Source: GW2011-AR15 sp964428335 (GTDB lineage: Archaea; Nanobdellota; Nanobdellia; Woesearchaeales; GW2011-AR15). Taken from it: a DNA stretch of 64,000 bases. The notes beneath the pieces were generated by a model, which made no database searches, was not told the DNA's origin, and was given only the letters and a program-made list of their open reading frames with translations. The stretch covers positions 21,471 through 85,470 of the forward strand of contig CAYRXW010000007.1 in the NCBI GenBank assembly GCA_964428335.1, written 5' to 3'. Below are positions 27,732 to 35,303 of this stretch, piece by piece. Positions within the stretch are counted from its first letter, which is position 1. Every line of letters starts with the position of its first letter. Position numbers and translations under genes: made by a program.

Positions 27732-28363
27732 TATTCTTTAAACCATTTCACTATAAAATACAAAATAAATTCACCATGCTCGGTTCCAGAATAATTATTA
27801 ATCTGGATTTTATTTTCTTTGAAGGATATTTCAGCATTTAATTTTTCATAAGTTATTAATTGATTATTCTTTGCTTCAAGTTGAATTTCTACAAAAATAA
27901 TAGATTGTGAAGCAGTTATCTTTAAAGGATGAGAAATAATATCACTTACTTGATTAAATTCACTTGTAATTTCATTCAATTTTTTAAAATATCTTAGAGG
28001 ATAAAAAGAAACATACTTAGTTTCAAAAATTATGCTATGATTAGTTTCTGTATTTTGTTCTAATTGAACAACATAACTCAATTTTGAATTAGTCAATTCA
28101 AAGTCCAATTTTTTTTGAGTTTTTGAAAAATCATCTGTAAATTCTTTTTTCTTCTCTATAAGACTATTATAAATATTCTCAATAGTTTTATTATTTGTTT
28201 TTGATGTGAAAATTCTTGAATATTTTATTCTAACTTCAGGATTTTTAAAATATAACTTTAAGTATTGAAAATAGTTGCTTAAAACTAATCCGATTTTTCT
28301 AATAGTATTTGCATCGTCTATATAATTCCAGAAAGTGTAAATTGCGGTTATAATTTCAAACAT
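27719..28363 (-). CDS. Hypothetical protein, 214 residues, partner of a small RHH protein
   Basis: Not recognised. ATG 28363 is chosen over an upstream TTG because GAGGT lies nine bases before it. The N-terminus (MFEIITAIYTFWNYIDDANT; KIGLVLSNYFQYLKLYFKNP) is helical, a Lys/Glu-rich helix follows, and the C-terminal half is beta-rich (SIIFVEIQLEAKNNQLITYE). The start lies inside the last codons of the upstream RHH gene (8-base overlap), so the two are coupled. A small DNA-binding protein coupled to a downstream partner is the layout of a toxin-antitoxin operon, but no toxin fold is recognised. Confidence 0.65.
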   Translation of the reverse strand: MFEIITAIYTFWNYIDDANTIRKIGLVLSNYFQYLKLYFKNPEVRIKYSRIFTSKTNNKTIENIYNSLIEKKKEFTDDFSKTQKKLDFELTNSKLSYVVQLEQNTETNHSIIFETKYVSFYPLRYFKKLNEITSEFNQVSDIISHPLKITASQSIIFVEIQLEAKNNQLITYEKLNAEISFKENKIQINNYSGTEHGEFILYFIVKWFKEYHSK

Positions 28364-28502
28364 TTTTTTCAACCTCGTTTCTTATTTTTTCAAATATCAA
28401 ATTAAAACAATATTCTGCTTTTTTCATCCCTAATTTCTTTGCTCTTTTTTCTATTATTTCATGTGCAATTTCTGAAACTGTAATTTTGATTTGTTTTTGC
28501 AT
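28356..28502 (-). CDS. Small ribbon-helix-helix-like regulator, 48 residues
   Basis: It reads MQKQIKITVSEIAHEIIEKR, AKKLGMKKAEYCFNLIFEKI and RNEVEKNV. The strand QIKITVS followed by helix EIAHEIIEKRAKKLG and helix KAEYCFNLIFEKIRNEVEK is the Arc/MetJ/CopG antitoxin layout. The start codon is preceded directly by AAGTACCT, a GTAC-type site, and a second AGTACT lies 23 bases further upstream; both may be autoregulatory operators. It overlaps the 214-residue gene by 8 bases. Confidence 0.65.
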   Translation of the reverse strand: MQKQIKITVSEIAHEIIEKRAKKLGMKKAEYCFNLIFEKIRNEVEKNV

Positions 28503-28503
28503 A

Positions 28504-28532
28504 GGTACTTATCTAAGGACTTAGTAAGTACT
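28504..28532 (-). promoter_or_regulatory. Two GTAC-type operator sites ahead of the RHH gene
   Basis: GGTACT (28504-28509) abuts the start codon and AGTACT (28527-28532) lies upstream, in an AT-rich promoter with TTTAAATATA near 28537-28547. They resemble the GGTACC pairs at 28619-28658 and 29984-30025. Confidence 0.5.
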
Positions 28533-28615
28533 TATTATATTTAAAGTTTTCTCTTAAATCTATTTAGTTTCTTTAAATAGCTCACAGCTCTCTGTCCACT
28601 GTGTCTAGTGCATTA

Positions 28616-28660
28616 TTCGGTACCGAAATGTTTATAAATATACTTATCTTTCGGTACCGA
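28616..28660 (+). promoter_or_regulatory. Paired TCGGTACCGA operators around the transposase TATA box
   Basis: GGTACC cores at 28619-28624 and 28653-28658 lie in palindromes TTCGGTACCGAA and TTCGGTACCGA, 34 bases apart. They flank the TATA TTTATAAATA (28631-28640). The second ends three bases before ATG 28662. A protein bound here would block TBP/TFB and transcription start. Confidence 0.65.
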
Positions 28661-28661
28661 T

Positions 28662-29540
28662 ATGGGTAACCCAAATGCATCAGAAACGAAGTGTAGGTTT
28701 TGTAAATCTCTTAATATCGTTAAAAGAGGTACAAGCCCAACAGAAAAGAGAGGAAAACAGCAGAGGTATCTATGTAAAGATTGTAAAAAAACATTCATTC
28801 AAGACTTAGGATTTTGGAAAATGAAAAATAGTGAAAAAATAATTACAATGTCAGTTGATATATATCTTTCCAACTTGAGCAGTAGAAAGATGAGAAATCA
28901 GTTAAAAAGGCATATGACAACCAAAATAAGCCATGTTTCTGTGCTTGATTGGGTTAGGAAATATGTCTTGAAAGTACAAAGCTTTGTAGATAAGTTTACA
29001 CCAAGAATAAAAGGAGAGATATATGCAGATGAAACAGAAATCAAAAGAGGCAAGAACAATGATATTTTTTGGTGTGCTGTTGATTGGGAAAGTAGGTTTA
29101 TTAGTGCTACCTTATACAGCCCTAAAAATCAATCTGTTGAAGATGCAACAGAATTTTTAAAGAAATTAAAAAAACATCAGCCAATCTATATTCAAACTGA
29201 TGCAGCAGCATTTTATCCAGAAGCTTTTAGAAAAGTATATGGACAAGGCAAAAGAAAATACAATCTTGATACAGAGCATATAATAAACAATGTCTCTAAG
29301 ACAAAAAGGCACAATGTAAGGATAGAAACTGTATTCAGTAAGATAAAAGATAGGGTTGATGATTTTAGGGGCTTAAAGGCTCTATGGAGTGCTCCAATCT
29401 TAATGGCTGGAATAGTCTTACAGCATAATTGGATTGAAAATCACACCACAACAGGACACTTGCCAAGTGAATTGGCTTTCATGCCTGTAGATACAGGTGT
29501 TAATAGATGGCTTGGATTAATCAATCTTGCTTCAAAATAA
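28662..29540 (+). CDS. IS6/IS240-like DDE transposase
   Basis: 292 residues, apparently intact. The N-terminal zinc ribbon has CRFCKSLNIVKRG...RYLCKDCKKTF. The DDE/RNase H core follows: first Asp in GEIYADETEIKRG (about residue 126), second in IYIQTDAAAFYPEAF (about 182), Glu in VRIETVFSKIKDRVDDFRGL (about 226). The tail NWIENHTTTGHLPSELAFMP matches archaeal IS6-type transposases. No convincing terminal inverted repeats flank it, so it may be a solo or domesticated copy. The promoter carries paired GGTACC palindromes. Confidence 0.87.
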   Translation: MGNPNASETKCRFCKSLNIVKRGTSPTEKRGKQQRYLCKDCKKTFIQDLGFWKMKNSEKIITMSVDIYLSNLSSRKMRNQLKRHMTTKISHVSVLDWVRKYVLKVQSFVDKFTPRIKGEIYADETEIKRGKNNDIFWCAVDWESRFISATLYSPKNQSVEDATEFLKKLKKHQPIYIQTDAAAFYPEAFRKVYGQGKRKYNLDTEHIINNVSKTKRHNVRIETVFSKIKDRVDDFRGLKALWSAPILMAGIVLQHNWIENHTTTGHLPSELAFMPVDTGVNRWLGLINLASK

Positions 29541-29582
29541 AAAAAATTAAAAGAATATCTAATTATTTTTTAATAGAAAATC

Positions 29583-29714
29583 CTATTTAAATACAGTTTG
29601 TAGGATTTCCATAACGACTGCTTTTACTTCTGGCATTATAGTCATTAGGAATAATATTCCAAATAAGACCAATGCTAATTGAGCAAAAGCACCCATTCCC
29701 TTTTTAGAGTCCAT
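29583..29714 (-). CDS. Small single-TM protein, 43 residues
   Basis: It reads MDSKKGMGAFAQLALVLFGI, LFLMTIMPEVKAVVMEILQT and VFK: a short basic N-terminus, one hydrophobic helix (about 9-27), and an amphipathic tail. GTGAT, a match to the 16S anti-SD, lies just before the ATG. It converges on the transposase with a 42-base gap. Family unknown; a membrane role is inferred from hydrophobicity alone. Confidence 0.5.
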   Translation of the reverse strand: MDSKKGMGAFAQLALVLFGILFLMTIMPEVKAVVMEILQTVFK

Positions 29715-29983
29715 GGTACATCACTTAATTTAGTTAGTCTTCTGAGCACCAAATTTATATTAGTAGAATAAACATAATATATTCCAGAGAATATAAATGA
29801 TTTTAAATATCTTCATCTATACTCTTTTTTGTTGTTATAGTATGTTTAACTACAATTTGGCTTTGAGTTCTAGCTCAGAAGCCACTTATTTTTTTATTTT
29901 TTAGATTTATAAATATATTGAAACATAAAAACATATTTTCCAGATGTTATAACTTTATAAGAATACTATTTTTCCATATTATA

Positions 29984-30025
29984 GGTACCGATAATTATTT
30001 ATACTTAATATGTTTTGTAGGTACC
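29984..30025 (+). promoter_or_regulatory. Paired GGTACC operators around the AbrB-like gene promoter
   Basis: TAGGTACCGA (core 29984-29989) and TAGGTACCTA (core 30020-30025), 36 bases apart, flank the TATA-like ATTTATACTT. The second ends one base before ATG 30027. The layout mirrors the transposase promoter. The likely binder is the AbrB-like product itself. Confidence 0.65.
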
Positions 30026-30026
30026 T

Positions 30027-30191
30027 ATGAGACTTCAAAAACAGCTTTCTAAGAAGATAGGTGACAAGGAATATGCTAAATATGTCATTGTAGTACCACC
30101 TAAAGTTATTGAGAGATTAGGTTGGAAAGATGGTGAAGAATTAGAGGCAGAGATTAAAGGAAATAAGTTAGTAATTGAGAAAGATGACTAA
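30027..30191 (+). CDS. SpoVT/AbrB-domain DNA-binding protein, 54 residues
   Basis: It reads MRLQKQLSKKIGDKEYAKYV followed by IVVPPKVIERLGWKDGEELE and AEIKGNKLVIEKDD. The swapped-hairpin motif (hhhPpxhhxxLGhxxGDxhxhxhxxxxhhh) is clear, apart from a W/K for the usual position before G-D/E. Such proteins are dimeric repressors or antitoxins binding short palindromes. The gene is framed by two GGTACC sites, consistent with autoregulation. It overlaps the next gene by 8 bases. Confidence 0.75.
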   Translation: MRLQKQLSKKIGDKEYAKYVIVVPPKVIERLGWKDGEELEAEIKGNKLVIEKDD

Positions 30192-30408
30192 ATTTAAAAA
30201 AGTTCTTTTGGGCTTCATTAGAGAAATTTGTAAAGATATATTGTTAGGTATTATAATTGCAGTTACAACAGCGATGCTCTTAAATAAAGATGGTGCAATT
30301 GATTCAAAATTTGATTTTTTGATTCCTATATTGATACTTATCTTAGCATTAGGGTATTTTCTTGCATACTATTTTGAAAACAAAAAAGATTTTTTAAAAT
30401 TTTCATAA
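30184..30408 (+). CDS. Two-TM small membrane protein coupled to the AbrB-like gene
   Basis: 74 residues from ATG 30184, inside the end of the AbrB-like gene; a TTG at 30175 is less likely. An amphipathic N-terminus (MTKFKKVLLGFIREICK) is followed by TM1 DILLGIIIAVTTAMLL and TM2 FLIPILILILALGYFLAYYF, with a basic tail. The tight coupling to an AbrB-type regulator recalls toxin-antitoxin pairs, but no toxin family is recognised. T-rich sequence follows. Confidence 0.6.
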   Translation: MTKFKKVLLGFIREICKDILLGIIIAVTTAMLLNKDGAIDSKFDFLIPILILILALGYFLAYYFENKKDFLKFS

Positions 30409-30490
30409 TTTTTTTATTAATATATCCAGAAGACTTAACAGCCCATTTTATAGTCAGATTTATATACTAAAATAAAAAAGGATTATGTAA

Positions 30491-31132
30491 ATGGAATTTA
30501 GGCCTGAAATGAAGTTTATCCTTGCTGCAATAGCTCTGGGATTTCTTTTCATCTCTGTCTCTTATATTGCGCATATCAATTCAGATTTCCTGGCAGCTTA
30601 TATCAGGGATGATTTCAGGGGAGTATTATTCTATCTTGCAGTGCTTGTCATATCAGCAGTGATTGCTCCAGTGGATGTCTTATTCCTTATGCCCATCGCA
30701 ACTTCAACATGGGGCTGGCAGCTTGCGGGGTTATATAGCTTAATCGGGTGGACACTAGGTTCAGCAGTTGTCTTTTTCCTGACAAGGAGATTTGGGGTGC
30801 CTCTCATTAAGAAGAGTTCGGTTCTTCAGAAAATCTATAGATACGAAAAGATGATGCCGCAGAAAAACATTTTTTTTGGCATAATCTCGTTAAGGATTGC
30901 ATTTCCAATTGACCTTATCAGCTATGCAATAGGGCTTTTTACAAACATAAAATTTCTTCCATTCTTTTTTGCTACATTGATTGGATTTATTCCAATGGCT
31001 TTTTTCATGGCATTTTTAGGCAGCCTTCCTGTTTTTATGCAGGTGGTGGGGCTTTTGATATTTACAGTCATTGCTTATATAAGCATCACTGCAAAATATA
31101 AGAAATTAGAAAACCTTTCTAAAAAAAATTGA
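30491..31132 (+). CDS. VTT-domain (TVP38/TMEM64, DedA-related) membrane protein
   Basis: 213 residues with five or six TM helices. The VTT core is visible: LAVLVISAVIAPVDVLFLMP, then GLYSLIGWTLGSAVVFFLTRRFG and SLRIAFPIDLISYAIGLFTN, with the re-entrant Pro-containing segments typical of this superfamily. Members move or scramble lipids or bind polyprenyl phosphates; the substrate here is unknown. A TATA (ATTTATATAC) about 27 bases before the ATG suggests leaderless transcription. It converges on metK with a 15-base gap. Confidence 0.82.
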   Translation: MEFRPEMKFILAAIALGFLFISVSYIAHINSDFLAAYIRDDFRGVLFYLAVLVISAVIAPVDVLFLMPIATSTWGWQLAGLYSLIGWTLGSAVVFFLTRRFGVPLIKKSSVLQKIYRYEKMMPQKNIFFGIISLRIAFPIDLISYAIGLFTNIKFLPFFFATLIGFIPMAFFMAFLGSLPVFMQVVGLLIFTVIAYISITAKYKKLENLSKKN

Positions 31133-31147
31133 TTTAATTAAAAAAAA

Positions 31148-32314
31148 TTATATTCCTGCAAGCTTCCTTAGTTCATCTGCCTTATCTGTATATTCCCATG
31201 TGAAATCAGGATCTTCCCTTCCAAAGTGGCCGTATGCTGCTGTCTTGAGGTATATCGGTCTTAACAACTTTAATTTCTCGATTATCTTTGCAGGCCTAAA
31301 ATCAAATGATTTCCTAACAATATCTACAATCTTTTCCTCAGGTATCTTGTTTGAACCAAATGTCTCGACCATGACAGATACAGGCTGTGCGACTCCAATA
31401 CAATATGCAACCTGTATTTCACATACATCAGCAAGGCCTGCAGCAACAATATTTTTTGCGACATATCTTCCAAAGTATGCTCCACTCCTGTCAACTTTTG
31501 AAGGGTCCTTTGATGAGAAGCATCCTCCACCATGCCTTCCGACTCCGCCATATGTATCAACAATTATTTTTCTTCCAGTGCAGCCTTTATCTCCTACAGG
31601 TCCACCTATGACGAATTTTCCTGTGCCATTTACATGAATTATTGTCTTATCATCCATCAGGTTTCCGCAGATAGGTTTTATTACCTGTTTTATGATGTCG
31701 CTTCTTATCTGCTCTAAGCTTACATCAGGGTCATGTTGCGCAGCAATAACTACAGTATGGACTCTTTTTGGTTCCCCATTGACATATTCAATTGTCACCT
31801 GGCTCTTTCCATCTGGTCTTAAATATCCAAGTGTCTTTGTTTTTCTTACTTCAGCCAACCTGAATGCAAGCTTATGGGCAAGCATGATAGGCATCGGCAT
31901 CAGTTCCGGTGTTTCTTTTGTTGCAAAGCCAAACATCATTCCCTGGTCTCCTGCTCCCTGTTCTTTTTCAACGCCACTGTCAACTCCCTGCGCGATATCA
32001 GGGCTCTGCTTAGAGATATTTACCCATACTCCTATTGCATCTGCATCAAAGCCGTATTCAGGCTTATTGTATCCGATGTTTCTTACAACTTCCCTAACAA
32101 CTTCCTGTATCTCTACATAGGTTGTCGTTGTCACTTCCCCGCCTACCATGATTGAGCCTGTCTTTGTGAAGCATTCAGCAGCAATCCTTGCATGAGGATC
32201 CTCTTTGATTATTGCGTCGACGATTGCGTCAGATACCTGGTCGCATATCTTGTCAGGGTGCCCTTCTGTGACACTCTCAGATGTGAACAAAAAATTTCCT
32301 TTTCTTCCGATCAT
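31148..32314 (-). CDS. metK: S-adenosylmethionine synthetase, bacterial type
   Basis: 388 residues from ATG 32314, chosen because GGGAGG lies about ten bases upstream. It makes SAM from methionine and ATP. Signature blocks are of the bacterial/eukaryotic MetK, not the distant archaeal MAT: TSESVTEGHPDKICDQVSDA, GDQGMMFGFATKETPELMPM, GKFVIGGPVGDKGCTGRK and GGGCFSSKDPSKVDRSGAYF (usually GGGAFSGKD). The promoter region contains ATTCC/GGAAT palindromes shared with the divergent HTH-CBS gene, suggesting SAM or methionine feedback. Probably acquired by horizontal transfer. Confidence 0.95.
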   Translation of the reverse strand: MIGRKGNFLFTSESVTEGHPDKICDQVSDAIVDAIIKEDPHARIAAECFTKTGSIMVGGEVTTTTYVEIQEVVREVVRNIGYNKPEYGFDADAIGVWVNISKQSPDIAQGVDSGVEKEQGAGDQGMMFGFATKETPELMPMPIMLAHKLAFRLAEVRKTKTLGYLRPDGKSQVTIEYVNGEPKRVHTVVIAAQHDPDVSLEQIRSDIIKQVIKPICGNLMDDKTIIHVNGTGKFVIGGPVGDKGCTGRKIIVDTYGGVGRHGGGCFSSKDPSKVDRSGAYFGRYVAKNIVAAGLADVCEIQVAYCIGVAQPVSVMVETFGSNKIPEEKIVDIVRKSFDFRPAKIIEKLKLLRPIYLKTAAYGHFGREDPDFTWEYTDKADELRKLAGI

Positions 32315-32365
32315 TTTATTTTTCCTCCCTTGATTATTATTTATATTGGTGTTCTTTAAGATTGT

Positions 32366-32438
32366 TCTTAAATATTCCTGAAACAATTATTCTTATAGGA
32401 ATAAAACATCTATGTTAATTAGTATTCCTTAAGGAATA
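32366..32438. promoter_or_regulatory. Palindromic operators between metK and the HTH-CBS gene
   Basis: A perfect 16-base palindrome TATTCCTTAAGGAATA (32423-32438) sits just upstream of the HTH gene's TATA (TTTATAAATA, 32441-32450). A near-palindrome ATTCTTATAGGAAT (32389-32402) and a half-site AATATTCCTG (32371-32380) lie toward metK; the latter overlaps a minus-strand TATA-like ATATTTAAG. The shared element fits one regulator acting on both genes. Confidence 0.65.
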
Positions 32439-32465
32439 AATTTATAAATAAATTATTACTGATAA

Positions 32466-33008
32466 ATGTTTATGGAACTTTCTGAGATAAAGATATTAAG
32501 GAAAAAGCTGGGATTGACACAGCACGACCTTGCAATCAAGGCAAATGTCTCACAGTCTCTGATTGCAAAAATAGAGACAGGGATGATTGATCCGAGCTAT
32601 TCAAACGCTAGGAAACTCATAGAGACTTTAGCTTCTATGGAAAAATCGAATGAAAAATCCGCAAAGCAGATAATGCATAAGAAGATAATTTCTGCAGATG
32701 CAAAAGATACACTGAAGGATGCAATACTGATTATGAGAAAAAACAGCATCTCCCAGATTCCGGTCATGGATAATCGGAAGATTATAGGACACATATCAGA
32801 ATCGCTTCTGCTGGATAAGATAATTGAGGGAGATACAAGCTCATTTGTGAAGGACGTCATGCTTACTGCCCCGCCTATCCTTCCTCCTGATACTAAGCAG
32901 AGCGTGATTGCAAATCTATTAAAACATTTCCCACTGGTTTTGATAGAGGAGAAGGGAGATCTTATTGGGATTATAACAAAAGCGGATTTACTAAGGGTTT
33001 ATGAATGA
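32466..33008 (+). CDS. XRE-type HTH plus CBS-pair transcriptional regulator
   Basis: 180 residues. About 1-60 is a Cro/CI-type helix-turn-helix (LRKKLGLTQHDLAIKANVSQSLIAKIETG). About 68-180 is a CBS pair: MHKKIISADAKDTLKDAILI and MRKNSISQIPVMDNRKIIGH, then VMLTAPPILPPDTKQSVIAN and GIITKADLL. CBS pairs bind adenosyl compounds including SAM. Being divergent from metK and separated only by palindromes, it is a plausible SAM-responsive regulator; this link is inference. The mRNA is leaderless or nearly so. Confidence 0.85.
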   Translation: MFMELSEIKILRKKLGLTQHDLAIKANVSQSLIAKIETGMIDPSYSNARKLIETLASMEKSNEKSAKQIMHKKIISADAKDTLKDAILIMRKNSISQIPVMDNRKIIGHISESLLLDKIIEGDTSSFVKDVMLTAPPILPPDTKQSVIANLLKHFPLVLIEEKGDLIGIITKADLLRVYE

Positions 33009-33035
33009 TTTTTTATAATCTATTATTACTTCTAA

Positions 33036-33752
33036 TCAGCTGAATTTTTTAAGCAGTTCTTTTACCTTTCCAAACCTTAGTATCTTATCTGCAGAAACAA
33101 ATACTTCAAAGTCTTTTATCTCATCCAGGAACGGGCTTAGAAGCTTTTGGTTTAGTATGTCGCTTCCTTCAGTGACTGTATTGAATGAAGGTGTTACAAT
33201 TACAGTTTTATCTTTGTATTTTCCTCTTAGGAAACACTTGAATTTTTCAATTCTTCCGCTCTCCCTGATGCCTAATGCAGGATGCTCGTGCCCTATTATC
33301 ACAGTTTTTGATAATTTGAAATCTTCATCTTCAGGTATCTTATGGCCGTGACATATGTAGATTTTATCAGCTGCATAATAATCAGCTAGTTTTATGTTTC
33401 TTTTTTTTGATATTGGTTCAAGTATTGTGTCATGGTTCCCTTTTATTAATACCACTTCAGCTTTTTTTCCCAGGTAATCAAGAAGATAAAGAACATTATT
33501 CCATTCTGTCCTGCTTATCTCGCCGAATTCATGTTTTATGTCGCCATTTATTATTATTATCTTAGGGCAGCATTTTTCAATCATTTCATCAAGCTTTTTT
33601 AGCATGTCTGAGAACTGGAACCTTGGAATCAACAAGCCTTTTTTATTCAGGGATTCCTCATAACCTATCTGGGTGTCTGAGATTACAAGGATTTTCTCTT
33701 TTTTTAAGAATACGCCCAGGCCAACAGCTTCTATTCCTTTGATTAGTTCCAT
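33036..33752 (-). CDS. Calcineurin-like metallophosphoesterase (COG1407 type)
   Basis: 238 residues. The dinuclear-metal motifs appear in order: VISDTQIGYE (D-x-H site with His replaced by Gln), IINGDIKHEFG (GD), LIKGNHD (GNHD), YICHGHKIP and IGHEHPALG (GHxH-like). The arrangement matches the archaeal phosphoesterase family often linked to DNA repair helicases. The Gln in place of the first His is a departure worth noting and may alter metal affinity. Substrate unknown. Downstream of it on the + strand lies the convergent HTH-CBS gene. Confidence 0.85.
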   Translation of the reverse strand: MELIKGIEAVGLGVFLKKEKILVISDTQIGYEESLNKKGLLIPRFQFSDMLKKLDEMIEKCCPKIIIINGDIKHEFGEISRTEWNNVLYLLDYLGKKAEVVLIKGNHDTILEPISKKRNIKLADYYAADKIYICHGHKIPEDEDFKLSKTVIIGHEHPALGIRESGRIEKFKCFLRGKYKDKTVIVTPSFNTVTEGSDILNQKLLSPFLDEIKDFEVFVSADKILRFGKVKELLKKFS

Positions 33753-33785
33753 ATGAGAAAAGAATCTGCCTTGATTTAATTAGTT

Positions 33786-34040
33786 TTACAAATAAAGCCT
33801 AGGTTTCCAAAGGAATGAGACAATAAGGTAAAATCCGCCTATAAGGCTGCCAAAACCGCAGATATCTGCAAGTAAAGTCCCTGGAAGTGGAAAATATGTC
33901 TTTCCAAAAAGCTTCATCACATAAAGGCCTCCTGCTAATAGGAAAAAAATTCCCAAAAAGAACTGGCCTGGCAAGTGGAAGTGGCTGCTGTGCATGCCTC
34001 CTCCGCCATGAGGTCTTGGTGCCGGTCTATGTCCAAACAT
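33786..34040 (-). CDS. Small two-TM membrane protein, 84 residues
   Basis: The N-terminus is His/Gly/Pro-rich (MFGHRPAPRPHGGGGMHSSH), followed by TM1 (FFLGIFFLLAGGLYVMKLFG) and TM2 (LLADICGFGSLIGGFYLIVS). The His cluster could bind metal. No family recognised. It lies upstream of the phosphoesterase on the same strand with a 33-base gap and may share its transcript. Confidence 0.6.
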   Translation of the reverse strand: MFGHRPAPRPHGGGGMHSSHFHLPGQFFLGIFFLLAGGLYVMKLFGKTYFPLPGTLLADICGFGSLIGGFYLIVSFLWKPRLYL

Positions 34041-34084
34041 AAAAATTTCAAGGAAGCCAGAGTATAAAAATATTTCTATAAAAA

Positions 34085-34906
34085 TTAAGTTCCCATAATC
34101 CTAAGTCTTTGTCCATGATTGTACAAATGGTGGCTAAACCAGTTTCTTATCGGATTTAAAAAACTGTCAACATAGCTTGTAAATGTCATCCCTGCATTCC
34201 TTGTGAGATTATCTGTTAAACCAAAAATATTATTTGCTAATCCTGTAGGACTGTTTGGGTTGTTTCCATGTCCTGCTGTATACGGATCATTATTGAATCT
34301 TAATGTCATTCTTGTATTTATTTCATCAAATTGTCTGTTATATTCTGCATTTATGCTGTTCCAATTCTGTCTGAATGTGTTTCCAACATGGGCGTTATAA
34401 TTTGGTATGTTACCATTTCCATTTAATGCATCAGCGAGATATTCAGCACCATGAAGCAGTCCAGTAGCTGCTTGTCTAACTGTCCATGTTGCTCCAAGAT
34501 AAGCTGTTTCTGTAACATCCTGTATAAGTCCAGCACCAGTTCTTAATAAAGATACACCCGTTTCAGCTGAATTTGTGACAAGCTGTCCGATAAAATGATT
34601 GAAATTTGCTCTATAATCTCTGTTAAACACATAAGGTGCTGCTGCGATAGTTACAGCTGCTGCAATAGGCATTGCAACTGCAGTGACTGCAGCTGCTCCA
34701 ATTGCTCCGACAGCAGTTGCTGCTGAATATGCAGCATAGACCATTATTCCTGTGCTTGCTACAGCGGTAGTCACAGATGTTGCTGCTGCTGTAAGCGTTC
34801 CTAAAATATCATCAATTGTCGACTGCCTGTTATTGTTTCTATTCTTGAAATCAGGGATGGATAATTGATTGGATACATAATCTGTGAATTGCCTGAATAG
34901 GTTCAT
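34085..34906 (-). CDS. Ala/Thr-rich putative membrane protein, 273 residues
   Basis: Not recognised. About residues 34-92 form a long Ala/Val/Gly-rich hydrophobic stretch (two or three helices, e.g. AATAVGAIGAAAVTAVAMPI), followed by a hydrophilic Asn-rich half (NGNGNIPNYNAHVGNTFRQN). Its promoter has a TATA (TTTATATAG, 34928-34937) 26 bases before the ATG and an ACTGTT-AA-AACAGT inverted repeat between TATA and ATG. It is divergent from the three-gene membrane operon at 35052-37444 and may belong to the same system. No enzymatic motif is visible. Confidence 0.65.
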   Translation of the reverse strand: MNLFRQFTDYVSNQLSIPDFKNRNNNRQSTIDDILGTLTAAATSVTTAVASTGIMVYAAYSAATAVGAIGAAAVTAVAMPIAAAVTIAAAPYVFNRDYRANFNHFIGQLVTNSAETGVSLLRTGAGLIQDVTETAYLGATWTVRQAATGLLHGAEYLADALNGNGNIPNYNAHVGNTFRQNWNSINAEYNRQFDEINTRMTLRFNNDPYTAGHGNNPNSPTGLANNIFGLTDNLTRNAGMTFTSYVDSFLNPIRNWFSHHLYNHGQRLRIMGT

Positions 34907-34909
34907 AAC

Positions 34910-34923
34910 ACTGTTAAAACAGT
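34910..34923 (-). promoter_or_regulatory. Inverted repeat ACTGTT-AA-AACAGT between TATA and start codon
   Basis: Located 4-17 bases upstream of ATG 34906 and downstream of the TATA, where a bound repressor would block transcription start. No copy is seen at the divergent promoter (TATA GTTTAAATAG, 35018-35027). Confidence 0.45.
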
Positions 34924-35051
34924 TTTACTATATAAATCTTTTGTTTTTTTAATTACTTCACAATGGTAACACAATCGCTTTGATAGGTTTATTTCTTTGT
35001 TTAACCTCTATAGAAAGGTTTAAATAGCTCCAACACGATTAAAAAAGCATA

Positions 35052-35303
35052 ATGCGCAGGAATAAGATAGCTATAATTAGTATTTTTTCCCTTGTTTTAC
35101 TTCCTGTTGTGTTTGCGCAGATCAATTCAGCAACCTATGCAGGATTAGACCAGATCTGGGCAATCTTTGATTACTTTGTCAGTTACCTTCCCGCTAGCAC
35201 TTTAGCAGCTACTTACTACAAGACTATCTTATGGTTTTTGCTTTGGGCCTTAATCAGGAAATTGGTTGACAATTTACCGATGTTCAAGGGTGAGCACCAT
35301 TAG
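35052..35303 (+). CDS. Small exported/membrane protein, gene 1 of an unrecognised operon
   Basis: 83 residues. A signal peptide (MRRNKIAIISIFSLVLLPVVFA, cleavage likely before QINS), a mixed hydrophobic region and a C-terminal TM helix (YYKTILWFLLWALIRKLVDN) with a short basic cytoplasmic tail. The size and layout recall pilin-like or VirB2/VirB3-like small subunits, but no homology is claimed. A TATA lies about 29 bases before the ATG. The stop overlaps the GTG start of the next gene by 14 bases. Confidence 0.65.
   Translation: MRRNKIAIISIFSLVLLPVVFAQINSATYAGLDQIWAIFDYFVSYLPASTLAATYYKTILWFLLWALIRKLVDNLPMFKGEHH

Noticed and set aside
28560..29600. Terminal inverted repeats for the IS6-like element (TTTAAATAG at 28571 and CTATTTAAA at 29583)
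   Set aside because: Only nine AT-rich bases match, the right copy lies in the small TM gene, and no target-site duplication is seen.
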